Shown: positions 62,402-64,000 of the stretch, in pieces | Layout of the letters: every line of letters begins with the position of its first letter | Numbering within the stretch: position 1 is the first letter of the stretch | Source: Crocinitomix sp. | Lineage (GTDB): Bacteria; Bacteroidota; Bacteroidia; Flavobacteriales_D; Crocinitomicaceae | Assembly: GCA_013138735.1 (NCBI GenBank) | Contig: WTCE01000098.1 | Span: 1 to 64,000 of the forward strand | Direction of reading: 5' to 3' | Length of the DNA: 64,000 nucleotides | Position numbers and translations under genes: made by a program | The notes under the pieces: generated by a model | Told to the model about the DNA's origin: nothing | Databases searched by the model: none | Seen by the model: the letters and a program-made list of their open reading frames with translations, nothing else

Positions 62402-63623
62402 ATGCAAATCAAAAATAGCAAAAAGAATTTTGTCGGTCAGCCAATTTTCAAACAACTTCTTGAATTTATTCCCCGTAACAAGTTTGACCGCCTTGTTTCT
62501 AAACACCAATCAGATAGGTATTACAAGACCTTTGACTCTTGGACACAGCTTACCACACTGTTATTTGGAGCCTTTAGCAGGTGCGACTCTATGGTAGAAT
62601 TATGTGATGGGATGAAAGGTTTGGCAGGAAAGCTGAATCATTTAGGGCTTGATAGTGCACCAGCAAAGAGTACGGCTGGAGATGGACTTAGAGAACGGGA
62701 TAATGAATTTTTCAAAGAAATTTACTTTATGTTGCTCGAACATTTCAATCCGCTTTTGTCGGTCAGCCGAATTGACAATGTATCATTTGCTAAATTATTC
62801 ATCTTCGACTCGAGTACGATTGGGCTATTTTCTGACATTATGAAGGGAGTGGGTCGTAATCCTAAAAACGAAGGAAAGAAGAAAGGGGGACTTAAAGTTC
62901 ATATGATGATAGATGCTCATTCGGACACTCCAGCATTCGTAAAAATCAGTGAAGCTAAAAAGCATGATAAGAATTTCCTGCAATATCTACAGCTTCCAGC
63001 ACACAGTATGATCGTCTTTGACAGAGCATATAACCATTACCTGCAATTTGCTCAATGGACAGAGCAAAAAATTAATTTTGTTTGCCGATTAAAGAAAAAT
63101 GCCATTTATCAAGTAATCCAAGAATTAGAGAGTCAAGACCTAGAGCACGGTAAAGCTGGTGTTTTAAAAGAAGAACATATTCACATGAAATACAAAGAAG
63201 AAAAACAAGACACTATGCCTGCGAAAAGTAACATACAGAGATGAAAAGGGACGAACTTATATGTTTATCACCAACAATTTTGAAATAGAAAATCAAGAGG
63301 TGGCTTATCTCTACAAATTAAGATGGAACATAGAGTTGCTCTTTAAAAAACTAAAGCAAAACTTTCAACTACATTACTTCTATTCAGAAACTGAAAATGG
63401 TATTAGAACGCAAATTTGGTGCACGCTAATAGCACAGCTATTATTAATGGTACTCCGATTAAAATCCGAAAGTAAAAAAGCATTTTCAACCATAGCTGCA
63501 TTAGTGAGAATACATTTAATAAGCCACCTTGATGTTTTTTGGATGGTAGTAAATAGCCGAAGAACCTATTCCAAGCAAAAAAAACGTAACAAATCACCCT
63601 GTTTTCAAACACAATTATTCTGA
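62402..63623 (+). pseudogene. IS4-family transposase with a +1 frameshift
   Basis: Frame one (62402-63244) has the DUF4372-like opening FVGQPIFKQLLEFIPR, the first Asp in LFIFDSSTIGLF and the second Asp in MIVFDRAYNHY. Frame two (63261-63623) has the IS4 signature Y-(2)-R-(3)-E-(6)-K as YKLRWNIELLFKKLK with the catalytic Glu. Around 63195-63215 the frame must shift by +1: upstream it gives EEKQDTMPAK, and the next frame gives LRKVTYRDEKGR, which fits the family. No usual slippery site for -1 shifting applies. Confidence 0.85.
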
Positions 63624-63708
63624 AAAAGGGAGGGGGTAGGTTTTTGGTAGAGAATGAACTGCTCAATGTTTACAAAGCGTGTAGAACTCTTATGCACCTG
63701 TTTTTTAG

Positions 63709-63729
63709 TTTTGTCGGTCAGTAGTGAAA
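63709..63729. repeat. right terminal inverted repeat of the IS
   Basis: TTTTGTCGGTCAGTAGTGAAA; reverse complement matches the left end. It is followed by AAAAATAAAC without an obvious duplicated target. Confidence 0.8.
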
Positions 63730-63793
63730 AAAAATAAACAGTATTAAAACGACTTTTTAGCTGAACGTCAACAGCAATCAAAACTATCAAGTA

Positions 63794-64000
63794 ATGGGAA
63801 CACTTCATATCGTCTATCAACTAAAACCAAAAGTTATTTCTAAAGCAGCAATCCTATGCGTAAGAAAAGAAATGCAAAGTGCTTTTTTGGAAAAGTTTCG
63901 TCCCAATAAATCTAAAGACAAGAACGAATGGGGGATTTTTTCAAATACTGCAGGAATAATCTCGAATGATGGAAAAGTTGAAAGATATTCAATGTATTCA
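63794..64000 (+). CDS. 5' end of an unidentified gene (partial)
   Basis: ATG 63794 opens a frame that runs to the window edge (69 codons). The first residues, MGTLHIVYQLKPKVISK, are followed by RKEMQSAFLEKF and SKDKNEWGIFSNTAGIISNDG. No signal peptide or motif is recognised. It starts 65 bp after the IS right end. Confidence 0.5.
   Translation, partial: MGTLHIVYQLKPKVISKAAILCVRKEMQSAFLEKFRPNKSKDKNEWGIFSNTAGIISNDGKVERYSMYS

Larger units (their letters stand above)
62306..63729 (+). mobile_element. IS4-family insertion sequence
   Basis: The terminal inverted repeats TTTCACTACTGACCGAC (62306-62322) and GTCGGTCAGTAGTGAAA (63713-63729) face each other about 1.4 kb apart, enclosing a DUF4372/DDE transposase in two frames. 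No target duplication is seen in the flanks. A hairpin at 62343-62364 (GGGGA/TCCCC) inside the left end may stop read-through. The transposase is frameshifted, so the copy is probably immobile unless recoded. Confidence 0.85.

Noticed and set aside
63200-63230. Programmed -1 frameshift at AAAA in the transposase
   Set aside because: The needed change is +1 (or -2), so -1 slippage on the A-run would give the wrong frame.

Overview
The window is AT-rich DNA from a member of the Bacteroidota, most likely Flavobacteriales. Evidence: type IX secretion (T9SS) C-terminal sorting domains of type A and of the gliding-motility type, SprB-like repeats, many lipoproteins with a Cys lipobox near residue 16-20, a LytS/LytTR two-component pair with a propeller sensor, and -7 promoter elements of the form TAnnTTTG. 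No rRNA, tRNA, CRISPR array or prophage was recognised. A species cannot be named from this sequence.

Layout. 1-5.1 kb: tail of an unknown gene, a short GC-rich hairpin, a 7TM/HTH regulator that begins abruptly at its membrane domain, then a propeller sensor kinase and its LytTR regulator. 5.1-9.9 kb: a glycine-zipper lipoprotein, a feoA-feoB-Cys-rich ferrous iron operon and two small lipoproteins. 9.9-12.2 kb (minus): an OmpA-type gene split by one in-frame stop, a fluoride channel and a PAP2 phosphatase. 12.2-18.4 kb: secreted proteins and a MarR regulator sharing a 27-bp operator-like motif with the DOMON gene beside it. 18.7-25.8 kb: a DEAD-box helicase, then a divergent locus of an atypical Hsp70, a GrpE-like protein and two tandem paralogous membrane proteins. 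26-44.6 kb: mostly exported proteins (hydrolases, CotH-like, S41 peptidase, a gliding-type adhesin), including a repeat protein separated from its T9SS tail by a (TTTG)3 frameshift. 44.7-49 kb: methionine biosynthesis (SAM riboswitch, metX, homoserine dehydrogenase, PLP sulfhydrylase). 49-60.8 kb: mostly minus-strand lipoproteins and small enzymes in two probable operons. 61-64 kb: two tandem copies of a Cys-rich-domain membrane protein, an IS4-family element with a frameshifted transposase, and the start of another gene.

How genes work together. The Feo genes overlap by ATGA junctions and form one iron-import unit. The S-box RNA lies before metX and hom; metX makes the activated homoserine used by the sulfhydrylase, and hom supplies homoserine. 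The Hsp70 locus looks like a self-contained chaperone module without a J-protein and is the best candidate for an undescribed system. A second candidate is a family of proteins with a four-Cys N-terminal domain placed before an internal signal-peptide-like segment (three copies here). Several gaps carry dispersed composite repeats and short tandem repeats.
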